DNA from: Lasiosphaeria ovina
Lineage: Eukaryota; Ascomycota; Sordariomycetes; Sordariales; Lasiosphaeriaceae
Length of the DNA: 64,000 nt
Reading direction: 5' to 3'
Assembly (NCBI GenBank): GCA_033439765.1
Contig: JAULSN010000006.1
Coordinates: forward strand, 2,914,001 to 2,978,000
The position numbers were made by a program, and so were the translations under genes. The notes below the pieces were generated by a model. That model was given only the letters and a program-made list of their open reading frames with translations, was not told the DNA's origin and ran no database searches. Shown piece by piece: positions 11,059 to 22,229 of the stretch (positions are counted from its first letter, which is position 1; each line of letters starts with the position of its first letter).

Positions 11059-12216
11059 TCACAAATCATCCTGAACAACCAACCTCTGACCCTCATTCTC
11101 GCCCACGCCATCCGACTCAACCTTCTTCAGCCCGAAATACCCATTCAGATCATCGAAAACCACGGAAAAGCCACGATAAAAGAACCGCCCGGTATTCACA
11201 AACGTCGGCGTGCGCAGCGCGACACTGACATGCCACGGATTGACGTTCGGCACCGATGGCGTGCCAACGACAAACTCCTCGACCGCGACCGGCGGCAGCC
11301 CGGGCTCGCCGAACGCGATCTGCACCCTGCTGCCGTTGGGCAGCTTCGGGATTGGATTCGGCAGCGTCCCAATCGGCAGGCTGACGTAGCTCTGGTTGAG
11401 TCCCGTGTCAAGCAGCGCGTTGCCGCACGCCGGCGCGGTGTCGTTGATGACGATGCACGCGCGCGCGCCCATCCAGTCAGCCACGCCAGGGTACGCCACG
11501 GGCTGCAGCGCGTAGAAGGCCGCGCCGGCCGTGTTGGCATCCGTCAGCCCGAGCGCGACGCCGCGGCTGTCGAGCACGTAGCCGGCGCTGAACGAGGTGT
11601 TGGACACGGGCTGTGAGTTGATGGCGGCGACGTTGCGCAGCGGGTTCTTGTCGGGCGTGGCCTGCGAGGCGGCGCTCGACTCGCGGCCGAAGCCGATGCC
11701 GAGCATGGCGACGCCCGTGCTGTTGATGCACATGTCGCGCTTGTCGAGGCAGGGCGGCGTGCGCGTGGCGTCGTAGTCGAGGCAGCGCGACGAGTTGACC
11801 ATGGCGAGGAGCGTGGCGTGCGTCTCGACGACGGGGTGCAGCGAGTGGTTTCGCTCGTCGACGTTGAAGAATAGTGCTCGTTCTACCCAGCACCCTTCGT
11901 AGTACACGCGACTGCTCGACAGGTACTCGTCCCCGTGCCGGCCGCCCTGCTCCTCGCATCCGCGGTTGAAGTCGTAGCCGACGTACTTGGCTGGCAACAC
12001 GATGCCCTGGCTGCCTGTGTCGGCTAGGGGTGTGAACCGCCGCCCCGATGGCGAGTTGATGCGGAACGAGAGGTGCACGGGCGACTGCCAGTCCACCCCC
12101 GACGAGTCGGCTCCCGCCCAGGGGATCATGGCTGAGGTCGTGAAGTTTGTGTAGCGGCTTGCGGCAGCCAGCGGTAGAGCTGCCGCGGCGAGGAGCTTGG
12201 CGAAGTTGGAGACCAT
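11059..12216 (-). CDS. Secreted aspartic-protease-like protein (pepsin fold)
   Basis: Single exon of 385 aa from the ATG at 12214-12216. The frame stays open 97 codons further upstream, but that part lacks protein-like features, while this Met begins a clean signal peptide (MVSNFAKLLAAAALPLAAAS). Two DTG motifs in the right order and spacing mark the pepsin family: ADTGSQ (Asp66) and LLDTGLN (Asp270). In classical pepsins the second motif is DTG followed by Thr or Ser; here it is Leu, so catalytic activity is uncertain. Several N-glycosylation sequons (NFT, NHS, NSS, NST, NTS, NDT, NQS) and paired cysteines support secretion. No GPI-type C-terminus is present; it ends in an acidic tail. It could be a catalytically weak member of the fungal A1 family. 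Confidence 0.75.
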   Translation of the reverse strand: MVSNFAKLLAAAALPLAAASRYTNFTTSAMIPWAGADSSGVDWQSPVHLSFRINSPSGRRFTPLADTGSQGIVLPAKYVGYDFNRGCEEQGGRHGDEYLSSSRVYYEGCWVERALFFNVDERNHSLHPVVETHATLLAMVNSSRCLDYDATRTPPCLDKRDMCINSTGVAMLGIGFGRESSAASQATPDKNPLRNVAAINSQPVSNTSFSAGYVLDSRGVALGLTDANTAGAAFYALQPVAYPGVADWMGARACIVINDTAPACGNALLDTGLNQSYVSLPIGTLPNPIPKLPNGSRVQIAFGEPGLPPVAVEEFVVGTPSVPNVNPWHVSVALRTPTFVNTGRFFYRGFSVVFDDLNGYFGLKKVESDGVGENEGQRLVVQDDL

Positions 12217-12907
12217 GGTGTTCTTGTCGTTATATGTGGTGGACGAGAGACGGAGAGCAGACTTGGGTACTGGGGACGGGGAGTCGGGAGTTAATATCTT
12301 ATTTGCGACATACCAGGTTGAGTGTGGCAATGAGAGCTGAGCTGAAATAATGCCAAGGCCTAGACCGTCTTCCAGATGCCACGTTGTTGTTTGGGCGTCG
12401 GCGCGTAATTTAAATAGTGCCCTTTCGTTGCCAAGGCTGGCAAGGTTGAAGTAAATGTGGCGAGCTGAGATATTCAATAGTGCCGCCGAGTTGCAGGGGT
12501 GGGACATTCGTCAACACCATGCCACGTTCAAATTGCCTACTTCATTATTTGAAGCAGTTATCCGGAAAAACTACGCCGAAGATCTATTTTTCATTACGGG
12601 ATGATGAATAATTCCAGTATCTAAAACAATCAGTACCTACCTATAATCTAACGGATTAGGATATGCGCAGGATGGTGAGATGATACCCGACGCAATTTTC
12701 TATCAATTATTATGAAAAGTTATGAATGGAAAGAGGAGTTCTGTTGTAGTGATTTCTCATTATATAAAACCTATAGAACCTATGTGAAACCAACTAGACC
12801 TCAACGACAGGACCCGGGATAGAAGAGAGTTCTCGTCGACCTTTAGATATTTTATGTGGGAAACGGATGACTATATTGCTTGCCAGTAGGAACACTCGCT
12901 ATCTAGG
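12217..12907. other. Intergenic, AT-rich
   Basis: The left part is the leader of the aspartic-protease-like gene. The right part is AT-rich, including TTATATAAAACC near 12761. Its position downstream of the NACHT-type gene gives it no obvious role. No gene is seen. Confidence 0.4.
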
Positions 12908-15259
12908 CTACGGCGGAATATATATTGGAAACTCTGACGTCATGTCAAGTTCTTTAGCGTATTTCGAAAGTCTTTCAAGGATTTTTGGCTGAAGTACCGG
13001 TAATATAGCGCGGACGAGGACCTTTGCTTCAGGGAGCGTCAGAAGAAACCCCACGTTAATCTTAGATTCGACGTTCAGGGCGTATCGCAGAGGTGTGTAT
13101 CCGTCCCTGCCTTCGTCGGCAATTTGGGCCAGTAACGGGTTGATGTCGTAAAATAATTTCATAATCCTTGCGCCGGCGCCGTCGCTGCTCCCGTAAGCGT
13201 AAGTGCAAGAAGCAGCCAGGGAAAATGCTGTCATTCCTCGTCGGTTCCGTGCCATGATATCAGTCCAACCTGTTTCAACCAAGAGCCGCACCACGTCGTC
13301 TTGCCCGTTCAAGGCGGCCAAGTGCAGTACAGTATCGCCGTCCCTTGTTCTCTGATTAATGTCCTGTGAACTTATCCTTCCCAGGCATGCCTTAAGAGGA
13401 ATCTTAAAACGGTAACTCCGGTGGAGCAGGGTTTGGCCATTCGCGCACCCGTAAATCAGGGAATATGCCGCTTGCTCCCCCAATGCGCCGGTCTCGATGA
13501 TCTTGGCATCAGCTGTATTTGCCGACCCATGGCCCGGCCGTTCAACCCGGCGCCTCAGCCCTAGGGTATCAAAAAATTGTTCATACTTCTCGATAGGCTC
13601 AACTGAAAGGGTTAGGGCTTGCTGGAGCCGGGCCCGTACACCGAGATTTCGTATCTCAATCCACGATAAGAACAAGCCGAGCGATTCGGGGTCGGTAAAT
13701 CCCACAATCTCCTTTCCATATCGTGTGGCTAGACTGTCGACAACTTCGTTTCTTATTTTCTTGCTGCATCTGTCAAGAATGATGCGCAAAATCTCGGGGT
13801 CGTTCCGTCTCATGGCTTCTTTGATGATCTCGTGAGGATAGTCTAGGAGGCCCTTTGGGTGTTTGTTGAAGGCTCCCTGGCTCAACAAATAGAGGCAGAC
13901 CTGAACGTGTCCGCCTCTCACAGCAGCCTGCAACGGTGTTATCACGGAGTTGCGGGTCTTGGCGTGGTTGATGTCCACGCCTGTTCGTAAAAATTCCTTG
14001 GATGCTTCGAGGTTGCCTGATGCACAAGCTTCAAAGAAGGTCCTTGGGTGCTTCGGACTGCGTGTCGGAAACAGCGGCCGATCAATTTCCGACGAATGGC
14101 TGCGTTCCAGATGTCGCTTCAAAGCTCGGGGTGCCGAATATCCAATACTTTGGCCGTAGCAGCTCTTGTCTGGGCACTTATACGGCATATCGTGATCATG
14201 GACATGGGAATCTCGACTGGCCTTGTTCGGGAAGCCGCTGGTGAATTTGGAGCATTGCAGTTTTGGGCATTTAAAGGTAAAATCGCCGTAAAGCCCGAAA
14301 AACGCCCGGTCGTTAGGCAAAGACACGCTGAAATACAATGTCTCCAGAACCTCTCGCGTGAACATTACTCGTTCTTCTAGAGATGTCTTTGGGCTCGTAA
14401 AGAGCCAGGTACACGGGCCACTAGTTGCCATGTTCTCAAACTCTTTAGTTGGGATATCGTCTGGCGAGATATCCTCTGTAAGTCCGCGCTCGTTTGTTGG
14501 AAGTCCGTGGTACGATTTCAGGAGACCAATGGCTGACTGAGCGACCTCTTTGAGTCTGCCTTGTTTCACCACCACCTCGACGTGGTAGTTCCAAAATGGG
14601 GCTGCGTAGTCCTGGAAGCCGTAGTACCCCGTACGGGCATTGTCTTCGAGATCTTGAGGGCTTTGGTTCTGACAAAATGGTTCCGTCGTGAGGTACTTGG
14701 CGCAAAGATTTGCCATCCGGATATGTTCCTCAATAGGCTCAATACGGTTCGTATGCACGAGGTATCTGTTTGGAAGCTAGTAAGCAATGCTCATATCTGT
14801 AGGTCTTATAAGGTAAGCTTACCTGCGGGCGGATTCGTGAACAAGGGATATTGTAGCTTCGGGTCCGATTTCAGCCACATCTACGAGCGAGCTGCAGATT
14901 GTTTTGCAGCTATCGACTCTTTGCTTTTTGAAATTGCATGTTCCCTGATCCACATCAGTGCAGAACAAGGACTGGATCTCTTTCCATCGCAGCGGCCGGG
15001 CTGCGCACACAGCCCATCCAAGGATCTTTGCAGCGGCTTCCCGTCTGTTTCTCGGAGCCCGGTCAAGCACTCGAACTGCCACTCGTTCGTATCTATGGCA
15101 CCGGTTAGTTCTAGCGTAGCTTATATGATAAAGATAATACACTTACACTGATTCCAGTCCTTCGGGGAAATTTTCTCCGCTCATTTCCTCCTCAAACTCG
15201 TCTTCGGAGCCTTGAAGCATGAGGTTGTCTAGGACTACGCGCGCAAAGAGAAACATGCC
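12908..15259 (-). pseudogene. C-terminal part of NACHT-ankyrin-C2H2 (NLR-like) gene, 5'-truncated by a transposon
   Basis: Exons can be followed at 15147-15259 (open to the break), 14823-15092 and 12908-14765, with introns of 54 and 57 nt. The upstream exon reads GMFLFARVVLDNLMLQ, matching the segment just after the NACHT NTPase in fungal NLR-like proteins. It is followed by the winged-helix-like ILGWAVCAARPLRWKEIQ and LVHESARRYLV. Next come two C2H2-type fingers (FKCPKLQC and YKCPDKSC, each followed by a spaced HxxxxH) and ankyrin repeats (FFEACASGNLEASKEFLR, DGDTVLHLAALNGQDDVVRL). Everything 5' of GMFLFA, which should include the P-loop NTPase, is missing: a Fot/pogo-type inverted repeat starts at 15262. 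No NACHT Walker motif was found further right. The remaining frame has no internal stop, so the insertion may be recent or the remnant may still be expressed. Confidence 0.75.
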
Positions 15260-15261
15260 TA

Positions 15262-15740
15262 ACGTATGTGATAAGCGAGTGCAACAGACAAGCGAGTGCA
15301 ACACTTTTCCCTACCCTACCACAACTATCTTCAATTACACAACCACAACACTAGGAAATAACAATAACTGAATCAGAAACAGATGAATCAGACGATTCTG
15401 CAGCCTCCTTGTACGTGCGTGCATTATAGCCAGGCTTGCTACAGATACTATAGTACCGAATCTTCGTACGAGACCCCCCTACACCACCACCATTTTGTCG
15501 TGTTTCCTAGGCTAACTGCTCACCTATAGCCTTCTGATCCAGTAGATCCTATGCCTCTTATATAGTAAGTGACCCTCCAAGCCGCATACGTGTTTTTTTG
15601 GCTCTCCGTCGCTTACTAAGCCCCTCATTGGCCTTTCGTAGTACGGAGACCTCTATACGAAGAAGAGCCACCTCGTATATTATAGCTATTACTTGCGAAG
15701 AGCATTCGCAAAGCTTCCGGTTGCTTCACTAGACGACATG
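15262..15740 (-). mobile_element. Fot/pogo-type (Tc1-mariner) DNA transposon, 3' end with RIP-like damage
   Basis: The right-hand inverted repeat starts at 15262 (ACGTATGTGATAAGCGAGTG...), flanked by TA at 15260-15261, and contains the subterminal repeat AGCGAGTGCAAC twice. Reading leftward from about 15700, one minus frame gives the C-terminus of a fungal pogo transposase: VSVLRKANEGLSKRRRAKKT, LGGSLTI-stop-EA-stop-DLLDQK, GEQLA-stop-ETRQNGG, then the degraded zinc-knuckle-like ICSKPGYNARTYKEA, ending in a normal stop about 90 nt before the repeat. The stops sit where Gln is expected (CAG to TAG), as RIP would produce. Only about 160 of the roughly 550 expected residues can be traced; nothing transposase-like was seen right of about 15740, so the element is truncated. 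Confidence 0.75.
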
Positions 15741-16621
15741 ATGGTGATGGTGCAAAGACGGTAAATCAAAAGTTCAACAATATGAAGTGATAAGTGTGAT
15801 GCGAAGAAACAGGCAGTCGTTTCTCGGGCATTTGCAAGTTCGGAGACAGGAGGAGAAGGAGAAAAGGATTAAAATCCCTAGCTAGGCAGTCAGGCACCCA
15901 GGCCCTGGATTCCGGGGTCTCATGTGGCCCATCGGGCAGTGGCACTGCCCTGCAACCGTCACACAAGAGAGGGGGTGGCTTAGAAAATACTGGATGCAGT
16001 TTCGATAGGTCTGGGTCTGCGGACGGGGCTCTCCGGGACGCTACCAAAGAGGCCTATTTGGAGCTCTGCAGGCCGACGGCGGCTCACATTGATTCGCCCT
16101 TAGTCACTATCTGGCAGTCCCCCACCGGGATGCATTATCTATTATCTGCGCCGACATGGCTGATAGAGAAATGAGGCTGTGCCAGTCCGCCACAGGTAAA
16201 TTAGGTATGCACCAGGCGCCCAGCGAATTTTCTGTCCCTGCCAACTCTGCCCTTTTCAGGTGTTGGATCGCCTTTAATGATCATTCTCCCGTACTTTGAA
16301 ACTCGTGTACAGCTGGCGTACAAGTGCCCCAGCCGGACTTTTCTTTTCCTCAAGTGTATTATAATTACGCGTGGACGATTGTTTTCCTTTGCATAGGATC
16401 CATTGGCCATGGCCAAGCGAAAACAAGGCCACGTCGCCGTTCACCCATCGAAGCGCATTCAGTTTGATGCATCCGTGAATTCAGAAGGGCACGGAGAATC
16501 CGATTCATATGAGTTAGTCCCGGCTCAATCACTAATTGTGTGGCATCAATGGACCAAGCGGTTTCGCTAATAATCCACCAACTAATTACCCCGAAATGGG
16601 TCAGGTTCGTATGACGAACTT
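15741..16621. other. Intergenic region left of the helicase gene
   Basis: No transposase or NACHT continuation was found. An ATG at 16409 opens a frame (MAKRKQGHVAVHPSKRIQFD...) that looks like a basic nuclear-protein N-terminus. However, no GT-AG pair joins it in phase to the first certain helicase exon (16622), so it is left out of the model. If a non-canonical intron exists here, the helicase would start at 16409. Confidence 0.4.
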
Positions 16622-19600
16622 ATGGCCGATTCGCCAGCAGACACGGCGGACAGTCATGATATTCATGTTTGTTACGGCACGGTAAGGCGTAAATTGTTAC
16701 TGACCTCAAATTTCGTTGCCCTTCAGTTGCTGCCGGGTAGTTCTGGTTGCTCGAGTGTCAAGTAGCGTAAACCTGATTTACCGATTGATGCTAACTGCAT
16801 TGTCACTGATGGAAAGCTTTTCGACGCCAAGGCGCAACTGAATGTCAGACATGGACTCGTTATCCACTCACCCCCATGGAGCAGATTCTCCACGCTAAAG
16901 GTTGAACCGGATTCCAACATATACGTCCTTATATACGACGATGGTTCAACCGAACGCAATATCGGAATTTCGGACTTAGTCACGACGCACCACCTGCAAA
17001 GTCTGAAAGGAATGCTTGGCGTGAGATTTGCTGCCGTTGTGCAGTCGTCAACCTTGAGTTCCCATATCAACAAAAAGAAGCCATCGAAGGCGATTATCGA
17101 TATATCTGTGAACATATATGGGCCAGCCAGACTTATCGACCAGGTAGGGTTGAAATTGGAGGCTGTTTCAGCTTTCCTCCAACACCCTGTCTATCTTGAG
17201 ACCGGGTTGGAGTATGTCAACCCCCATTTCTTTTACCCGGACAGCGAACGATATGAGGTGCGAGGACTCGTCGGACCTCCAAGCCTCGACTCCAGAGCAC
17301 TGGGGATATCGAATGGAATTGAAAACGCCCTATCCTCCCTTGATGACGTCAATGGAATGTTAGAATCAACAAGGCAAATGGATATGACGGACTCTGAGAG
17401 GCGGGCAGCCGAACTTATCACCACGACACTTACAAGGTCAGTCGTCACCTACAGTATCAACATTGGGACCAAGCTAAACGCAAGGTCTCATTCAGTTATC
17501 AAGAAGTTGCGGTCAATTTCATCCGGCTCAGAGAAGATTACGCGTCATGCCGCACAGTTGCCTCTGACCTCCATACCCTCATCGGACACAAGTAAGTACC
17601 TCCAACATCCCATCCTCTCGATCGCCACACAGACCACTTCATATCAACTTGAATAATGATGTTCTAGTCAATTCCCAACCCAAAATGCCCTCGGGGGAAT
17701 CGTGGCTGACGTCATGGGTCTCGGGAAAACCCTGACAATGCTGTCCGCTATTGTTCAAGCCAAGTACAAGGCCGTCGAGTTTGAGCTGGCTGAGGACAGT
17801 AACAATGCGGACGCACCGCGACTATCAAAGGCAACCCTGATTATTGTCACGTCTCGTCGTAAGATGTCCTCCGAAATACTTGCCCATGTGATGGATGAGT
17901 TGCTGACGAAGGAATGATCTTGTGTTGTGCTCAGAAGTTCTGGATGTTTGGGTTGCCGAAATTCGAAAGTATCTACACAGCTCTCTTTCTTGACTTTGAT
18001 CAGAACAGCCAGCGTCAAGCTACTAACCAAGGCTTGTAGACATCTAAGACCTGGGGCTCTGGACGTTTTGGTGTTCCACGGCGATAGAAGGGCAAAAATA
18101 GCCGAAGAATTGACCGGTCATGACGTTGTCCTCACGACATACCACACCCTTACATCTGATTGGAAGAAAAGGTCAGGGGTCTTGCAGAAATTATTGTGGT
18201 ATCGTGTTATTCTCGACGAAGGTATGTTATTTCCTTGGATTTTCAAACCGTGCATGTAATCAGGTAATGTAGATTTGGCTAACATCAATGCCAGCACACT
18301 GGATCCGAAATCAGTCGTCCCAGCAGTTCAAAGCGGCCGTAGCTCTTCGGACAGAAAGACGCTGGTGCCTTTCCGGGACCCCAATTCAGAATTCAGTGCA
18401 CGATTTTCGATCTCTGCTGACATTCCTTCGTTTCGAACCCTTTTCGACCTTATCAGCCTTCGACAGATACATCCTCAAGCCGATTAGGGACGAATCTCCG
18501 GACTCGTTCCGGAACCTACGACTGCTCTTGCGTGCCACTTGCATCCGTCGTGGGCTTTCCCACTTGAACTTGCCGGATCCAGTTGTCCAGAAAGTCGATG
18601 TCGATCTGTCGAGGGAAGAACAGAAGTTGTACGAAGACACCTTGAAGGATTGCGAAAACGAGTTCGACAAGATTGTGAGTACCAACAACGAGGCTAAGAA
18701 GAACAAGTACTCTGTTCTTTTCACTACCATCATGAAGCTCCGGCGGCTCTGCAATCATGGAGTAGCGAACCTTGGTTTATGTGAACTGTGTGGGGGCGAT
18801 GACCAAGATACTCAGGCATTGCTGGATGGTATTTCGCAATGCCCCGACTGCTCCCGAGATCTTGGCAGGAAACAGGCAAATTCGCTGCTAAATCCATTCG
18901 CCGACTCACCCTCCCCGTACGCACTGTCCTCCACGAGCCATGAGCCCAGCATTGGCGGTCGCTCACCTCGATCGGCCGGAGAGATTACGCCACTATCTAG
19001 CGGGTCTCGAAACATCGGCCAGATGACGGGGTCTTCCAAGCTTCAGGCGGTGGTCCAGAATATTATAGCCTCGCTTCCCGGTTCCAAAAGGTGAGCCTCC
19101 TTGTTCCCAGAAAATGGTCATAGCTTGCAGATCACTAACCCAGCTACATCACGGCTCGCAGCATCGTCTTCACATCGTGGCGTGACACAATCGACATGAT
19201 CGGCCCGATGCTAACCTATCACAACATCCCGTATCTCCGGATTGACGGGAGGGTCGGGTTTTCAGACCGCATGAGCATAATCTCCCGGTTCCAAGACACC
19301 GACGAGGCTTGCGTCCTGGTTATGTCCATTGGGACGGGGGCCGTAGGGTAAATACATGGTCACACCCATTTCCTGCGTTTTTAAACAGTCAAATAATTTG
19401 ACTAACAGCCATTCTAATACATAGACTGACGCTCACCGCCGCAACTCGCGTCCACGTCGTCGAGCCGCAGTGGAATCCATCCGTGGAGGACCAGGCCATT
19501 GCCCGGGCACTGCGCAAGGGCCAAGAGCGCACAGTGACCGTTGTGAGATATATCGCAAAGGGCACGCTCGAGGAGGTGAGCTAACTAAACAACTCCCTCC

Positions 19601-19891
19601 AACAACCCGCTTGCAGGGCAAACTGGCCGCAATCGAATGTCTCCCATTGACTATCATCCACTAACCATCCTTATCATTATTAATTAGAATATCCTCTCTC
19701 GGCAGAAACAGAAACGGCAGCTGGCGAAATTCTCTCTCGACGCCGACACAAGCAGTGGCGCTGCGGGAGGACTAGACGTAAGTGGCAATAACCCTCGCCC
19801 TCTAAGTGTTCAAACAAGACCGAGACACTGACCCATATAGGATCTCAAATTCATTCTCGACACTAGCCACGGAGTAGCACGAGGAGTGTGA
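16622..19891 (+). CDS. SNF2-family helicase (HLTF/RAD5-RAD16-like ATPase)
   Basis: DNA-dependent ATPase of the SNF2 superfamily, expected to act in chromatin remodelling or repair in the nucleus. Exons: 16622-16681, 16766-17595, 17668-17858, 17935-17968, 18040-18221, 18296-19090, 19162-19347, 19425-19575, 19688-19778, 19841-19891; total 2571 nt (856 aa). Motif I is GLGKT (about residue 315), motif II DEAH (about 432), motif III SGTPIQNS (about 460) and the C-terminal lobe IVFTSWRDT (about 698). Motif V reads MSIGTGAVGLTLT, and motif VI is ARALRKGQ in place of the usual ARVHRIGQ. A CELCGGD...CPDCSR four-cysteine insertion lies between the lobes, in the place where RAD5/HLTF relatives carry a RING; only four Cys are obvious, so it is not a complete RING. 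The first exon and start are the least certain part; a 17596 donor (GTACCT) was chosen because it alone keeps the phase. Confidence 0.85.
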
Positions 19892-20560
19892 GGGAGGTCA
19901 CGCTGTCTGTCGTTCTCATGGACAAATCGCGCGCGGCCATGGCTAATTGTAGTGCAGGGAGTTCAAATAAAAGTCAATGTCGAGAATGCGTGAGGTGGAT
20001 GGGACTTTAAGGCAAATGAGTCGAGTCGAAAGTCAAAAGCAAGCCGGAGCGGACGAGGAAGAAGAACCGGCCCCTTCTTATCGGCCGGGTTCAGACTGCC
20101 AGCGGATGAGAGCGAATGGATTGCCTTGGTGCCATGGCTGTGCCCATGGCGTCGCCCATGTGGGACGGGCATACGCACAGTGTGATTACATTACAAAAAC
20201 AAGGTACTCCATTTCTGCATCATGCCAACATGTGTCACAAAGAGGGGAACCTCATTATGATCAGTTCTATGAGCAATAAATGTCACTCTATGGTTCTATC
20301 TAAGCTATGGCGGTGAGGTGTGTAATTAGGTGTGTGCCCGCGTCTGAATCCATTCATTCCATTCCAAACTCTGTTTAACCTGTTTGTCCATCCAACAACC
20401 CCCGTGCATGAGTGAGCAAGAAAAAGGAGAGCGAAAGAGAAGAAAAGAAAAAGAAACAAAGGAAAACAAAGAAACATGGTCCGTAGTCCTTCTGCGTCAA
20501 CTATCCCGGCGTTGGTGATGCTATCCGTCCGTCACTCACGCCTGCACTCCTTGCGCAGGT
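19892..20560. other. Intergenic region between convergent genes
   Basis: Probable 3' UTRs of the helicase (plus) and of the small cysteine-rich gene (minus). A purine-rich AAAG/GAAA tract lies at 20420-20475. No gene is seen. Confidence 0.4.
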
Positions 20561-20773
20561 TCACCTTCTCATTCTTCTTCTCCGCCTTCTCGCCGCTTCC
20601 TGACAGATCTCGCATTCTCCGCATGTGCTACCAAGATGACGGTGTCTCACGGTCATACCCCTGCCCTCGCAACCACAGTTAGGGTAGCGAGTACATGGGA
20701 CATTGGCTGAGTCGCACAAGCGACCGCATGCATAGTACCATACGGTGCGGTAGCACATATCCGCGTCGGCCAT
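20561..20773 (-). CDS. Small cysteine-rich intracellular protein
   Basis: A 70-aa frame with 9 cysteines, arranged as CYRTVWYYACGRLCD, CTRYPNCGC and CGECEIC, ending in a poly-Arg stretch (AARRRRRRMRR). There is no signal peptide. Small fungal proteins that start with Met-Cys, a short aromatic segment and an ACG motif, then have further paired cysteines, are common and uncharacterised; they may bind zinc. The ATG at 20771-20773 is preceded by a long CT/GT-rich leader. The real start may be the second Met, six codons in (MCYRTVW). Function unknown. Confidence 0.45.
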   Translation of the reverse strand: MADADMCYRTVWYYACGRLCDSANVPCTRYPNCGCEGRGMTVRHRHLGSTCGECEICQEAARRRRRRMRR

Positions 20774-20917
20774 GATGGCGGTGGGGATGACAACTGTGTT
20801 CAGTGGCTCTTGTGGTGGAGTTTGGAGGCTGGGAGGTAACGATGGTGATGATGGTTGTGGTTAGTATAATCAGGGCTTTGTGTCTGTGATTGATGCTTTG
20901 TTTGTGGTTCCGTGTGA

Positions 20918-20971
20918 TTGATGGATTCTGTGTGTTTGATGGGTTCTGTGCGCTTGATGAGCTCTGTGTGC
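20918..20971 (+). repeat. 18-bp tandem repeat, three copies
   Basis: Copies at 20918-20935, 20936-20953 and 20954-20971 follow the pattern TTGATGGRTTCTGTGYGY with a few substitutions. A decayed copy precedes them (about 20890-20917). It lies upstream of the small cysteine-rich gene on the minus strand, so it could be leader or promoter sequence. Confidence 0.7.
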
Positions 20972-22229
20972 GGGATGAGGAAGAGAAAACAAGAGTTGAA
21001 GAAGAACAGCTCTCGTCGACGCTTTTATACCTGGACATCGTCCCCGTTAGTCATCTCGCGAACCTGCCTAGGACGCAAAGTCTGGCAATTGCTTCTATTA
21101 TCCAGACATCATGACTTTGAGAGCAGGTCAGAGGCTCCTTTCTGTATGCCTTGGGTCTTCTTTGGGGCCTGCTATCTGTGGTCATCACACGAGAGAGCTC
21201 AAACTTTTGGAGGACGCCCAGAGCCAGCAGGCCACAGGGTGACGGGGAGTCACATTCTACACTTACTACACGTAAAGAAGAGGCATATATGCCTCGTATT
21301 AGCCCTGGGTTCATGGTCGAAAGTGGCCTGCGTGAGAGGCCCAAGAGACCAGAGGCTGACTTGGAACCAGTCATTTCCAGGGACAGCCAGATTGATAAAG
21401 TCGGCTGGACAAGAGGAGCCGCAGATGATCAGTTTTTCAATTACAGAAAGATGGTAGGGAATCAGTAGAATCTAACCACTCCCCTGAATCCGTACTGTAC
21501 CTGCAGTAGCTAATTCAAGGCATCCGTGGGCAGTTGGTGCTTACACGGACCCGACAGTTTGGTGCGGCATCTAATTGGGCAACGCTCGGACATTCGGTTG
21601 CGTTGGCAGTTCCTCCGCTACGGAAACCCGGCTGCTCTTTCTATGACCACTGGGTTTAAAGAATGCCTAAGAACGTATTTCAAGTCTGCCATGTAGGAAT
21701 CACCTAGAAAAAGGAGCCAGTAGATGCTGTCCTCGTGAAGATAAAGACCCCTTTGCGGACCTTTTCTTCAGCCTTGTTCAGTCTACCCGGTCTCTTATAT
21801 TGGCGGTACGACTCCCCTCTGACTCGACTGTCACCGCACACCTATTCTCATACCAACGTTGGCCCTTAACCCCAGCCAGATCAGTTGAGCGGTGGTCGGT
21901 CAGGTTGACGGCGAGCAGAGGCCCCCTATCTTCGTGGAATTCCTGGAACGGAACTCGAATGGACGTGTCTGTAGCAATCATTCCTCATTTGAGGCATAGA
22001 TCTTCTTCAGGGAACTTTTTCTCGAGTCCCACTGGCATAAAGATAGCCATATCGATAATAAAAAACAAACAAGGCAGGAACGAGAGCGCGGCTTCTACTC
22101 GAAGCAAATATTCATCTTCTAGGCAACCGCTAATCTATTACGCGTATTATTCTCTAGCCGCCAAGCCCAGATCCTTATTATTCTGTCCCAAACTCCCACC
22201 AATCTTCACACCAACCACACCTTGAACCA
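20972..22229. other. Intergenic region, no gene recognised
   Basis: Overlapping frames at 21051-21374 (minus) and 21151-21468 (plus) are open but show no domain, signal peptide or splice partner. 22050-22200 is AT-richer and may be the 3' flank of the gene ending at 22230. Confidence 0.4.
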
